Origin: Neurospora tetraspora
Taxonomy: Eukaryota; Ascomycota; Sordariomycetes; Sordariales; Sordariaceae
Direction: 5' to 3'
Length of the DNA stretch: 64,000 nt
Assembly (NCBI RefSeq): GCF_033439725.1
Contig: NW_026944387.1
Coordinates: 3,968,001-4,032,000, forward strand
Below are positions 10,850-24,841 of the stretch, piece after piece. The notes under the pieces were generated by a model. The model did not search any database. It was not told where the DNA came from and saw only the letters and a list, made by a program, of their open reading frames with translations. A program made the translations under genes and the position numbers. Position 1 is the stretch's first letter. Every line of letters starts with the position of its first letter.

Positions 10850-11435
10850 AGGTTAAATCCGGCTGTCTATTAATTTAGTAAGCGCCCGTATTATTTTTGT
10901 ATTAAAGAAGGGAGGTAAATTAAAGTTGTATATTAATTACTATACGTTTAATAAGATTATAAAGAAGAACCTTACTATATTACCGCTAATTTAGGAAATT
11001 TTAAATTAATTATCGTTAGCGAAGACTTTTACTAAATTAAATTTAAAGGACGCGTACTATCGTATTCGGATTAAGGAAGGGGACGAATATAAAATGATAT
11101 TTCGGACGCCTTACGAGCATTATAAATTCTTAATTATATTTATAGGGTTAACGAATATTCTAATTATTTTTTAAACGTATATTAATAATATTTTCCTACA
11201 ATTGATTAATATTATTTATATTACCTATTTCAATAATACTATAATCTATAGTAAAAATAAAAAAGATTACTATAAATATATTAAGAAAACCCTTCGGCGT
11301 TTATATAACTATAATTTATATATTAATTTAAAGAAATATAAATTTTATATAATTAGAATTTTATTTTTAAATTATATCGTCTCTCTAGAAAATATTTCTA
11401 TAAATCCCGAACGGGTAGCGGTAATTACAAATTAG
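10850..11435 (+). pseudogene. Outer Gypsy reverse transcriptase region
   Basis: The plus-strand translation around 11,030-11,430 keeps the recognisable course of a Gypsy reverse transcriptase, including the LDLKDAYYRI-like block. It is a fossil segment of the element. Confidence 0.75.
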
Positions 11436-12799
11436 GAAACCTTAATAAATCTCTATAATATTTAAATCTTCTTGAAATTTACAAAGTTTTATTAACGGTT
11501 CGTAATTATAAATCTTGAAATTATAGATTTATTAAAGGGAAATACAAGGATAGTATTCGAATTAATAGAATTGGTATTACGGGCATTTAAAGAATTAAAG
11601 CGGAAGTTCTAAAAAATTCTAATATTCTAATATATCGACCCAATATTATTAATCCGAATGGAAATAAATACGTCCGATTTCGTAATAGGCGCTATATCAA
11701 TATAATTATTTAATATATAGTAGTACCCGATTATATTTTTCTTTTAAATAAAATTATTTAAAAAAACCTATTATAATATAAATAATAGCGAATTACTAAC
11801 GATTATAAGCGCTCTAAAAGCGTAGCGGTAATATTTATTATATATAGATAAACCTTTTTATATTATTATTAATTACCTTATTTTATAATATTTAAAGAAA
11901 AGGAGCGGGTTAGCGCCTAGTAATTATAATAAGTATTTAAATTAACGGTATATAATTTCGGTATTAAATACCGCCTAAAAAAGTTTAATTTAACGGATAG
12001 TTTATTGTAGAAATTGTAATTATAAAATATTACCGAAGCGGACGGCGAGGATTATCCTTTTGTAAAAATTATTAAAAAAAGTAAGTAAATAAGCCGAAAA
12101 ATTACTAAAGGTATAAAATTAGCGCTAGGAGTAAAGCGGGTTTAATTAATAGGGCGAACAATATAAAGAGAAATAGTAGAATAGAAAAAGTAGAATAAAG
12201 ATATTGGGACTAATAAATCGGTTTGGGGTTCGGAATAGGAGGAAGACGAAACATAAGAATAGGAATATAAAAAGCGGAGGGAAAGGTTAAAAACGGATGG
12301 TCGGCCGAAGAAGAAAGTATAATTTACTAATATAAACGTCGTATTTATTAAAAGAGGGGGTGATTATTAACTAATTAGAAATTTATATTGTAATAGCGAA
12401 AATTTATCAAAAGGACGCCGGTCAATTTTTACCCTTAGGATCATAATTATTAAAGGTGTAGAAAGAAGACCTGTTTATTGTAGGGGAAAAATGGAAAGAA
12501 ACGGGGAGAAGACAATATATAAATAAGTAAAAAATAGGGGAAGATAGCGTCCTATATTATAATAACCGAATATATATATTGGAGAAAATACGTTTAAAAC
12601 TTTTATATAACTATTATGATAATATAATAATAGGGTATTCGGAACGGAAGAAAACATTTAAATAATTTAGCGTCTATTACTATTAGTTTACCCTTATTAC
12701 TAACGTCGAAGCTTATGTTTATATTTGCCTGGTCTATTAAAAAGGGAAATTATAACATTATAAACCTTATAATCACCTCGTATCCTTACCTATCCTAAC

Positions 12800-13160
12800 T
12801 ATCCTATAGTAAAATATTTCGTATAATTTTATTACCGGATTATTTAAAACGTATAATCTTATTATAAATTGAATATATAATGCAATTTTAATTATTATTA
12901 ACCGGTTTATCAAATATACTTTGTATATCCCTATATAAAAGACGATCAATACGTAATAATTCGACCAATTTTTCTAATAGTATATTTTCCGCCCTTTTAG
13001 CTTACCCGATTCTATTATATTTAATTGGGGAAACCTTTTTACTAGTACTTTTTAAAAGATATATTACGAATTATTAGAAATCCGGCAATATTTCAATACC
13101 GTTTAATACCCTCAAATTAACGACTAAACTGAACGATAAAATTAGAATTTAAAATTCTAC
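12800..13160 (+). pseudogene. Outer Gypsy integrase core region
   Basis: Translation keeps the order of integrase core landmarks, with a FITGL-like start, an INRFIKYTLYIP-like block and a HPQTDGQTER-like end. This places the element in the Gypsy class with RT before integrase. Fossil. Confidence 0.7.
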
Positions 13161-15975
13161 CTTTGTATTTTTTACAATATAAAATAGATAGATTAAATAT
13201 CAAAACTTATTTTAGTAAAATAAATTGATAATAATTATTTTTATACTATAATTGGTAAATCCCTAGTAGAATTTCTTTATAATTATCGGTTACGAAGCCC
13301 CGCTAATCCGGAACGAGGAAAAAGTATAATCCTGTTTACGGCCGCTACTAAAAAAATTAAATATTTATACGAGGAAGGACGGTAATAATTAACGTTTTGA
13401 ATAAAATGAATTAGGGGTACATAAAATAGTATAATAAATTTCGTAAGCCGTAATAATTTACAATGAGCGATTAGGTCTTTTTAAATATAAAAAATATTAA
13501 ATAATAATGGCCGAGTGTAAAGCTTTCAGATAAATTCTTAGGGCTTTTCTCAATTATAGAAATTATAAATAATAAGATTATAATTTTCTAATTGGAACTA
13601 CAGGCGTATTATTATATTTACCCGATTTTCCTTATTATATTATTAGAATTTTATTATAACGACCCAAAAGTAGTTATATTGAAGAGTAAAGTAGTAAACG
13701 TTAAAAATGAAATACTATAATATAAGGTAAAAATTATTGTAAAATACGTAAGTTCGGAAAAGAATCGGTAGTATTAAGTGAAATAGAAGGGGTACTTGGA
13801 GGAGGATAATAAATAGATATTATCAGAGAATTTAAATTATCCGGAATTATTAGAAGAGTATAAAGCGAAGGAATTATAATAAAGGAAATAAGCGAGAAGA
13901 TCGGTTATAAGGTTAATGAACGTTGATTAAGGTAATTAAAAAGTAGTAATTGAATTAAATTATATGCTATAGGAAGTTAAAAAATATAAATGAAATAAGG
14001 CCGGACCTAAGGGATAAAAAACGAAAGAGTATTACTAGAATAAGGCCGGAATTAAAGGGTAAAAAGTAAAGAAGAATAAATAAAATAAAACCGGAATTAG
14101 TGAACTAAAAAAAAAGAAGATACGAACGAAGTAAGGCCGGAATTAAGAAATTAAAAAAATAAGAGATTACAAAAAGGCGAAGTAAAATATGAAGATAGAA
14201 TATTTAAAGAATTATATAATAATGAAAGTTAAAATTTTGAAGATTAAGAGGGAAAATGGAAGTGGGAATTAATCATTTAATTATCTTAGGGTAATATTTC
14301 TATTTATTCCAACCGAATATAAGTAAGGTTCGGGATTACCCGCTTAATTAAATTAATTATTAATATAACAGTTAAATCTATTCCTTAAAATCTTTAACTT
14401 CACGCGCTATTATAGCGCTTATTAATTATGATATTAAAATTAAACCTTACCAATAATATTAACAATTTCTTTATTATTTCTTTACGGGATTTTTAAGAAT
14501 GTAATAATTTATTTCTATAAAATATTAATAACAGTAATTACTGCCGATAATTCTATCCTAACGGTACTAATTAAATTTACTATAATAATAATTATATTAG
14601 CGAAAAAGAATATATAAATATCGTTATAAGAGGCAATAATAATACTTAATTTATTAATTCTAATTTTGAAATTGGTAAAGTATATAGTAAATAAATTATT
14701 AGGAAGTAGGGAAGTAATATTTTTCAACAGAGGTAAAGATATCAATAATATTAGAGGCTTTAAAGGAATTAGAAGCGTTTAGAGCTATAAAAGAATTAGA
14801 GGCGTTGGAGATATTGGAAGAATTTAGTCCGTCAGAGGAATCGGAAGAACCCGGAGCGTTATTATAATTAATTATAATAAGAAGTATAAAAGTGACCTGA
14901 TAAAAGCGAATGCGTATAGTAAGAGTACGCTAATTATAAATAATTATTTCGCTGATGCTCTAGTTTAAAATACTATAAGGGTAAAAGTTAAACGAAAATT
15001 TCGGATAATTAATATAATACTTATAATAAATCTCCTATAATCTAATGGCAACGATTATAATAGCCTATTTATAATCGGTAACCTCTACGGGAATATAATT
15101 ATTAAAGCTAATAAGTGCTTAAAAAAGAAAGCGGGCTTATAACTGTATTTTAAAGGGCATCAGGATAATAAGTAAATTGTAAATATAAGAACGGCGAATA
15201 TATTCGTAGATAATGGTCGAATATAAAGCGGGGCTTAGGAAAGAATATTAATAAAAACGGGAGATTAGGGTAGAATATATTTATATTTTATAAAATAATT
15301 AAATTCGCTAGCGGATTCGAAAAGGAAATTATTATTAAATTCTTTAATAATCCCTACGTTAGTAATAACTTTAATAAAATTAAAAGTATAGGTCGCGTAA
15401 GGAAGAAAGCGCATAGTATTATAAGAAGGTTAATAAAGCGGAGTAGTAAAAGATAATTATAAGGATACTTATAATTAATTGCTATCCGAAGGGATATTTA
15501 TAATGTAGTAGCGTATAAATGTAAAGCGTTCGTTGTTAGAAAAGTAAAGGGTTATAATATAAGAATTAATAAAATAAATAATAGCGGCGATAAAATAAAG
15601 AAAAACGGTAGAAGGAAGAAAAAGGGAGGGGGAAGGGTTCTTATATTCAATACGGAGGATTATCCGTAAATTCTAAAATATAAATTTATATGAACCTTTA
15701 TATTATTATAATTATTAAAGAATCGAAGTAAGTATTATATAATTGCGGCTAATTTATTTAGAAAATTTAGAATAAATAAATAAGGCGTAGTAATAAATGA
15801 ATATTAAATAATCAAAATTTCGAAAGCCGCGGGATAAATCCTAATTAATTATATTACTAGGTAAGGATAAAGGGAGAGGAGGAAACTTTAAAGTAAAAAG
15901 CGGAATATAATAATATTAATATATAAGACTATAATTTCTTTAAGAGTAATAAAATAAAATTTAATAAATTATACT

Positions 15976-16217
15976 TGTCACGGGGCGCGAGCGAGCACTA
16001 AGCTAAGACTTTAATTGTTGTGCGAGGAATAGGAAGAGAATTCTATACGCGTACAAGAACTAAATAGAGCATATAGTGTGGGTCCATAGGCATGGGCCTA
16101 CCCAGGACCATCATATTATATAATAGCACGTAATACAACCAAACAACTATACTTAGTTAATTATACTAAATACAGTACGTATCTATATATAGGAATAGGG
16201 TAGTAATATTTATAATA
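15976..16217 (-). repeat. Inner Gypsy 3' LTR
   Basis: 242 bp, aligned end to end with 24091-24332. Shared landmarks include GGGCGCGAGC, GAGGAATAGGAAGAGAAT and GTACGTATCTATATATAGGA. Confidence 0.88.
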
Positions 16218-19200
16218 CTACCCCCTCTCAAACAAAGCTCCCGCTTTAAAATATTGTTATTAATAAAGTAGGTCCCTTCCGTAGGTACGCCTAATTAGGG
16301 GCCGCAAGCCCGTATACTAAGATGGGAAGTTACTTAGTGCCCAAATTACTATTTAGACGCTAAATACTAGGTAAAATATTATTAGACGTACCCCTTCTAT
16401 TAAAATATTTATTATTATCCCAAATAATCCTAAATAACGTTTTAATCGTTTTTATAATTGCTACCTCCCCTCTTTACTATCGCTAGCCCCTAAAGGGGGT
16501 GTTATAAAGGCCCTATAGTATAGCGGCGTGCGAGGATATTTAAAGCGCCGTTATTAGTATAAGTATAGACGTTATATATTCGAATTGTATTTGTATCTTT
16601 CTTTCTTCCTCTTTTACCCTACCTTCGTAAATATAATTATTAAAACGCTTTATCCGTCTACGTTATCGTATTATAATTATATAATTTTATTCGAATTAGA
16701 GAGACTAATTTAGGGAGACTGTCAAGGGAAAAGGAAATTAAGGTATAAATAAGTTTCGGGCTATCCTTCGGAATAGGCTTAGGAAATTCGTTCTTTAGAG
16801 ACTTAGGGTGGGGTTCGCGCTATAAATCCTAAATTCCTTTTTTTTTTGCTAAATTTGTTTATTTATATTTTACTTGTTATTTTATTTTATATTCCGTCGA
16901 ACCAGTGCCGGCGCCGGTATAGGTATTAGGAGCCCCGGTACTAGTACTAGAGAGTCGCTACTTCTATTTTTGGCTTTCTATTATACTTTCTAACCCTTCT
17001 TAAAATTAACGTAGGGAGGTCCTAATTCTAGCCTCTTTTCGTAAAGTTCCTAAATTAATTCGTTATAGCTATCCAAATTAGCAACGGCTTACCAATCGGG
17101 TAAATAGTAAGTTTATTTAATTTAGTCATACTAGTAATCTTCGATTTTTTAATAGTTTAATAAGGTTTCGAATTTCTAATACCTATCTTCTATAAAGTCG
17201 TCAGTTCTAGTAATTACTATACCCTCGTTTGCCTTTACTTTGATAATTAATTTTGATTACCTAGGAAGGCCTTCGTTATAAACTTTAATTCGGGATACAT
17301 TAATAATATAAGTCACCTTTATATTCTTTAATAGTAATAATTCTTATAAATAAGAATCCGCCTTTATTACCCGGAAAGGACCCTCAAACCTAGGTAATAA
17401 CTTTACTATCGGCCGCCTTATAATATAATTTTCTATATTGAGTATTACTATATTACTTAATTTATATTTAGGGGCGTCCGTCCTTTTTATATTAGCTACC
17501 ACTTTGTACCAGTTTTATACTTATTGTAATAAGGCGATTAATTTATCCCAAATTATTTTAAATCGTTCTACGATTTTATTCGCTTTGAAAATTTGCTTCC
17601 GCTATTCTAGGGATATATTAGGAAGTATTAATTTCGTCGGTTCTATCCCTATTCGAGGGTAAAAATTATAGTTGGTAAAAAATAGTAATATTCCTATAGT
17701 AATAGATCAGAAGTTATTACCTTGGAATTCGGTTAATATTAGCTAATTTACTTAATTATTTTAAATTTAGTTAATGAATGTTTTTAAATACTATTCAATC
17801 TCTACGTTAAGTTTTGTTATTTGGCCGTTTATTTCCTTATAATACAGTATAGAAACTTTTAATTTAATGCCTAATTTGTTAGATAATTGCTTTTAGAATA
17901 TAAACATAAATTATATTCCCCGGTCTAAGATAATAGTATCCGGTAGGCCGTAAAGGGTATAAATATAGTCGATAAAATCTTTTACTAGTTCTTTTATTAT
18001 TAAGCTATTAAGCTCTTATAAGAAATAAAGTGCCGTATTTTAATTAATTTATCGACTACGATAGCAACGTATTAATGTACTGGTCCTCTCCCCCCCCCTT
18101 ATAAATTTAAATAATAGCGTTATATAATCGATAAAAATATCCTACTAGGGAATATTGGTAGCGGTAGCGGTTTTAAAAAGCCCATTAGTATTATTTTCGA
18201 TAATTTAATCTTCGAATAAAATAAATATCTCCTATAATAAGTATTTACCGATATAAATAACCCTAGCGATTAGTATATACGATTTATTATATTTAGGGTT
18301 TTATTTTTACTTAGATAGCCTCTTAATACCGAAGTATATATTCTATAAATTAGTTCTAATTAGGCGTTTTTATCGTTAGGTAGTATAATTACCTTATTTT
18401 TAAATATAACCTCATTATTAACGAAGTAATATTCGGTAAAAAAAATACTTATAACCATTTTAAAATGCTTCGGCTAGCGACTATTTTCTTTAGTAATTAT
18501 TATAATATTTATTATTACCGTCAAATTGCTATAAAATTGGGATATTAAATTGTCTATATAAATATTTATACCGGTATTGCCTTTAGATCCTTCCTTATTA
18601 TTATAGCCTTCGCCTTCGCTTTTTAAAGTATAAATTATTAGGGGTTCTCCCGTATTTAATATAACGTTAATATAGAATTACCTTCTTTCTATATCTATAA
18701 TATCCCCGAAAAATTTATTAAAGTAATTTGGGTCGATTAATAGTTTCTTCCTAATTTATATCCTATCGTCCGCTATATCCTTCGGAATGTGTTCCGGCTT
18801 CCTATTTAGGGCGCTTGGGCGTACATTTATTAATCCCGGTCGACATTTAATTATAAAGTTAAATTATAATAAAGATTTTAATTAGCGTATATATTTTAGC
18901 GTAAACTTTTTCGTAGTATCGAAGGTCTTTAGATTCTTATAATTTGTAATAATTTCGAAGGGTTATACCGTACCTTTGAACTCCGGCCTCTATTCTGCTA
19001 ATACTTTTATTATAGTTAGTAATTCTTTATTATAAATATTATAATTATACTTAATTACTATATACTTAGCTGAAAAATAGGCTACTAAATAAAGCTCCTC
19101 GTTATTATATATTTATAATAGTATGCCGCCCGAGGACTAATCCGAAGTATTAACTTCGATTATTATTAACTTTTCCTAATTATAAATTTTTAATATTAGA

Positions 19201-22200
19201 ACGGTTGTATATACGGACTTTAAGTCTTCGAATGCCTTTTTATACCTATTTTCTTGATACTAATTTATATCCTTCTTATTAAATTTATATAGAGGCTTGG
19301 CTATAGAGGAGAATTTAATTATAAATTGTTAGTAGAAATTTACGAAGACTAAGAATTATTATAATTGCTATTTAAATATTAGTACTTCCTAATAAGTAAC
19401 CGTCTTTACTTTTTCCTAATTTATTTTAATGCCCCTTAGTATAATAATTAAGCCTAGATATTTCGTATATTGGGTATAGAATTCGTACTCATTAATATTG
19501 ATTTATAGCCCTACGTCAATTAATTATTAGAGTACTTCCTTAACGTAACTAATGTAGTTTTTGTATATTTTAGAGAAGATTAAGACGTCATCGAAATATA
19601 TTATAGTATATACGTTTCAAATACTATATAAAATATTATTAATAAAGTTTTAAAAGGAGGCCGGGGTTTCCGATAAGTTAAATGGATATATTAATAATTC
19701 GTATAGCCTGAACTTCGTAATGAAAGTTATTAATTATTTATAGCCTTCTATTATACGAAGTTTATTAAAGGTAGCAATAACATCTACTTTAGTGAATTAT
19801 TTTGCTTTATAAATCGCGTCTAGGGTTTCCTTAATTAATAGCAATGGGTATTAGTTTTTAAAGAGATATTATTAATACTTTTGTTATTAATGTAAGTTTT
19901 TATATTACTACCTAGTTTTCGTATAAATAGTATTAAGGAGGCGACGTTGGACGTTAAAGGTCAAATAAATCCCTTTATAAGGTTATTATTAAATTATTAT
20001 TTAATAATTTTGAATTTTTAGGGCAATATAAATTTCGCTCTCGAGTATAGAAGTTTATTACCCGGTATTAATTCGATTTTATAATTATAAAACTTATATT
20101 CCGGTATTATATTTATATCCTTCGGGTTAGTTACTTAAGATAAATCCTTATATTGGTTTGGAAACTTAATTTTAACCTCCTCCGTGGTATATTTCGGCTT
20201 AGTAGACTTTTTTATAAATTTCTATACGTTTTCTTCGGTAATGTTGTAAATCTAGTCAACGTCGGTTAGCGGTATAAATTCCTTTAGGGTAGTTAGAATT
20301 GCTTTACCCTTTAGAATTACTTTAATAGTTATTTCGGCTTCCCTTAAATATTTCGGGCGTCCTTTTTTTAATTTAAAGGATAAAGTTGAAATTTATTCCT
20401 TACTAGCTTCGGCTTTATAAAGGTTAATAAAATTATAAACCTTCGTATCCTTAAAGTACTTTTTATAAAGCTCTCCTTTACCCTATATAATATCCTACTA
20501 GGCGTCTTCCAATAAAGTAGGTATAAAAATACGTAGTTTATTTCTTTTAATTTTTTAGAGCTCTATTTAAGAGGTTGAATTGATACGAACCCTTCTTATC
20601 TTCGTAGTAATTATAAAAGTCTCTACCTTAATTAGTTTAAAGTCCTTTAAGTCGAGGGGGCCTATCTTTAATCCTGCCGGTTCGAATTAATAAAGGTAAG
20701 CGTATTTGATTCGTTCTAGCCTTATTATAATCTATACCGGCGATTACCTTTAATTTTTATTATTACCTTAATTTTATTAGGCTTCTTATTTAGACTAAAC
20801 GGCTCTTCGAATTCGTCGGCCGCCGTTAATTATAAATATACTTCTATTATTATATTATAGTTGCCCTTTAGTACTTCGGTGAAATAAGTAGAAGTTTAAT
20901 TAATTACTACTAGTTATAGCTTCTTTGAATTAATGATTAATTGCCGTTTTATTATTTTAATTACCTTTTTTTCTTCGTTCGGAGGCGAAATAACTATCGG
21001 TTTTAGAATTAGGATTAGAGGTTTTAGAGATCTTAGAGTTAATATTACTACGGCTTTTATGATTTTAGTTTTATTGATACAATTCTTGGTATACTCTTTA
21101 TTCTAAGTAACTTTATTAATTACTTAGTTAATTTCCGGGTTATATAATTATAATTATAGCTAGTCTAAAATAATAGGGTACTTTTGTACTAGGTTTATTA
21201 TAAATATTTTTATAATTTCTTTATAAAAACGGATTTATATAATTATTTCTACGTAATATTTAACCTATTCTTTAAAGCCGCTATCCGCTAAATATAGAAG
21301 TTGTACTTTATTGAATTAATAGAATTGAAAGTATGCTTTTTTATACACATTCTATTAATAAAGGCTTTTCTTACATAACCGGAATCAATTAAAGAAACGT
21401 AGTAAATTTTATTACTACGTTATGGATATTTAAAATAAGTAGATAAGAGAGTAGTATTTTGTTTATAAATATTTAAATTTTTTATAACTAAAGGTTCGCT
21501 TTTTTAATAAATAAGTGTTTAGTAAATATTTATATTCCCGATAAAATTATTTAATCCTCTTTCCTGATTTTAATCCCTACTAGGCTTTCGAATACGTTTT
21601 AATCCGAAGGTTCGCTATTTTCTTATTACTAAGTTTTAGAAATAGCTGCCTCGGCGGTCTCCGTCGAGGCTATAAGTTTAATTATAACCCTAATTTACTA
21701 TTTACTAACCTAACTACCCTTATTATTTCTATTACCGCCCTGATTCTTAGCGCCATTAGAATTATCATTATTAGTAACTTTAGATTTACTATTATAAGTA
21801 ATAGGGTTATAATACTTTTTTGCTTAATAATTAGGTTTATTATATTTAATATATTATTTGGTTGCGAAACGGGTTTGGATAACCTCTTAATCGATTTCGT
21901 TAATGTTAATACAATTGATTTCTATAATATCTGGGTCCTTAAGTTTATTATTATTACCGTTACCGTTATTATTACCTTAATTATTAGCGCTACCGCTGCG
22001 AAAGTTAGCGTCTTTAAGTGATTTAGATAAATTATAGTATAGTTTAACTTAATTAATTTAATTATTATATTTAGGAATATTATATTAGTAAAATATGATT
22101 GTACGGAATTCCTTATTAACTTTAGCTTTTAATATACGTACTTTCGTAATTGTATTATAATTATATTTATTTACTAATATAATAAATTAGGCTTCGAAAT

Positions 22201-24090
22201 CGTTAAAATTTAAGAATTTGCTACCTTATCTTAATTGCGCCAAAGCCCTTTTAAAAATAACGATAATATTGCCTTATTAAAAACGGGAAGTTATATAACT
22301 TAGGAAAATTTAACCGGTAGGTTAATTTTAAACGGCGGAATAATAAAAGTTATTTAAAAATCTTTAATAGTTCGAAGTAATAATAATTCTAACCTCGCTA
22401 CTTAAATAATTTATAGCGTATAGGAGTTAAATCTTCTTATCTGGGAAATTGAAGCCGTCGATTCCCTAGCGGGTACGAATAATTATAAATTACGAAACGA
22501 ATTAGTTATAGCGTTTAAAAGTATTCGTTTCTTTTCTTATAAATTAATTAGGGTTTTTAATTAAATTACAACAACGAATATAATCCGTAGGGGGGGGTAA
22601 TTAGGGCGGAGATAAAGTAATAAATTCTTTTAAAGCTTATAACGAAATTGCTAGGAACGAACCCTTTAGGGCCGAAACTTCCGGGATTATTATAATTACT
22701 AAATCATCTATTGAAGTTTCTGCTATTAATACCTTTAACGTTTTTATTATCGAATTTCCTTCCGAATTTTCCGCCGTTAATACCCTATGTATCTCTATTA
22801 CCGAATCCTCCATTATTAATAAATTTACCGGCTCCTCCTATATTATTACTAATATTAGATTTAATAATACTAGTACCGTTAGTAGTCATTCTTCCTATAC
22901 TATTACTATTAATATAGCCGGTACTATTAGGATTAAATCTTCCTCTAATGCCGAATCCTCCTCTAACGCCGAATTTTCTACCGAAACTACTACTATTAAT
23001 ACTTCTAATATTATCGGGCACCTTATTTCCGTTAGTATTATAAATATTTAACTAAACGTTTTTATCTACAATTAACTCCTTGGTAAGTTCACCGTCGAAG
23101 TAGATGTATTTATTTTCGGGGGTAAGTTTAATATTAAACTACATATTAATTTAGGCCTCCTTAAATTTCTTCTTAATATATCCTAACTCTTCGCGAAGAA
23201 TCCTAATTTAATTGGATTTAATTATAACTTACTTAAATTGGATGATAGCTTCCTTAAATTAGATATTTATCTTTTCAAAAATATTATTTTAAGTTTTAGA
23301 GGAGGCGAATATATTAGTATATTATTATTCGGCCGTAGTAACGTTACATTCTTTCTAAATGATAATAGTATGTAAAGAAGCGTTATCGTATTATAAGGAA
23401 GCGACGTTTTTTTATAAAATAATATTTTCCTTAAAAACGTTATTATATTCCTATTATTATTAATTAATTTAGTTGGCTTACTAAGCCTTAAAGGCTTCGA
23501 AGGTAGCGACGCGAATTTTGAATTCTTCGGCCTCCTTCTTATAGGTTATAATTAATACGTCCTTTTCCGCCGTTTTAATATTTACTTTATTATTAAAATC
23601 TTTAAATTTAACATTAAAATAATAGAATAACTGTATAATTTTAGAAGAAGCCTTAATTAATTCTACGAAGCTATAAGGAATTAATAGATTAGTAGCCTCC
23701 TCTTTATAAATATATTAAAATTTTTTAAAGCTATTTCATAATATTAGGAATACTTACCGTAGATTAATTTAATTCTATTAGGTAAGTTGCGGTTAGGGTT
23801 GTCTACTAAAATTAAATATTTTAATTGGTTCTAACTAATAACGAAAGGAAAAAGGGAACATTGTTCTAATATGATAATTACGCTTATAATACTAATATTA
23901 TTCTAGTACTTGATTAAAATTCTCGCTTTGTATCGACTGGTATCGGATACGCTCTAATTAATTACTAGCGATTATATTAATTACCGAAATATAATATCGC
24001 GAAGACTAAATTCTACAGTAGTCTCTTACTACGCTTAGTTAAACCGAAATTATTTGTTACGCTTTAACGCGATGGTTAGGTATAATAAAG

Positions 24091-24332
24091 TGTTATAGGG
24101 CGCGAGCAAGTACTAATCTAAGATTTTAATTGTTATACGAGGAATAGGAAGAGAATGCTATGCGCGTATAAGAACTAAGTAGAGTATATGGTGTAGGTCC
24201 ATGGGTATAGGCCTACCCAGGACTATTATATTATATGATAGTACGTAATGCAGCCAGATAGCTATATTCAGCTGACTGTACTAAATGTAGTACGTATCTA
24301 TATATAGGAATAGGGCAGTAATGCCTGTGACA
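24091..24332 (-). repeat. Inner Gypsy 5' LTR
   Basis: 242 bp, less AT-shifted than its partner. It ends in GTGACA just before the ATACT duplication. Confidence 0.88.
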
Positions 24333-24537
24333 ATACTATTAGGGAGGGATTAACGAAATATTAAATAATTATCGGCCGAATAGGAAGTTAAAGCTACTGT
24401 ACTAACGAATCGAAGGAAAGGAGGAAGAATGCCGATTTAATAACGGACCCGGATAAGATTAGGAGAATGTAAGTATTTAGGACGGGGACCTAATTAAGGA
24501 AGGTTTCTAAGATAGAAACCTATAAGGGAAGGGGTTA

Positions 24538-24841
24538 TATTAGGCTTTAAAAGTGCTAATACTATACTGGTAGGTATTTAAACTGAAGGACTCCGATAAA
24601 CCCTAATAGGAACCCTAAGTATTAGTATTATATAACGTCGGAATGGCTGGGAGATCTTGCGGACTGCGCTACTATAAGACGGGTTTTAATATATAAATAA
24701 ATACCTATTAGAGCTTCTTCCCTTAGGATAATAGTTTAAATATTAAAGCACCCTTTATTATACCCCTAATTCGCAATCGCTCCCTACGTAAATGCTTCGT
24801 CCGTAGGCACCTCAACTTACCTTCCTCTACTAGTCCTAACA
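24538..24841 (+). repeat. Outer Gypsy 3' LTR
   Basis: 304 bp, same length as the 5' LTR at 8073-8376, followed directly by the ATTAA duplication. Confidence 0.88.

Larger units (their letters stand above)
15976..24332 (-). mobile_element. Ty3/Gypsy LTR retrotransposon (inner), inserted in the outer Gypsy
   Basis: Its 242 bp LTRs are 15976-16217 and 24091-24332, with ATACT duplications at 15971-15975 and 24333-24337. A polypyrimidine run right of the left LTR (from 16218) is a polypurine tract in antisense, so the element reads on the minus strand with its 5' LTR on the right. Reverse transcriptase is recognisable near 19.5-20.0 kb and integrase near 17.8-18.1 kb. A gag-like region rich in Gly/Arg/Asn lies near 22.8-23.0 kb. 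It is 8,357 bp long and RIP-broken throughout. It is younger than the outer Gypsy. Confidence 0.88.
8073..24841 (+). mobile_element. Ty3/Gypsy LTR retrotransposon (outer), inserted in the copia
   Basis: Two 304 bp LTRs (8073-8376 and 24538-24841) flank the element, with an ATTAA target duplication at 8068-8072 and 24842-24846. Reverse transcriptase is recognisable on the plus strand at about 10.85-11.43 kb. An integrase core is recognisable at about 12.8-13.2 kb, followed by a long 3' region. The element's own length without the nested Gypsy is about 8.4 kb. It is heavily RIP-mutated with many breaks. Because it sits inside the copia with an intact duplication, it is younger than the copia insertion and older than the inner Gypsy. 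Confidence 0.88.

Noticed and set aside
22711-23021. Hydrophobic plus-strand ORF and Gly/Arg-rich minus-strand ORF as host genes
   Set aside because: Both lie within the inner Gypsy. The minus-strand one fits its gag-like region and the other is the antisense of it.
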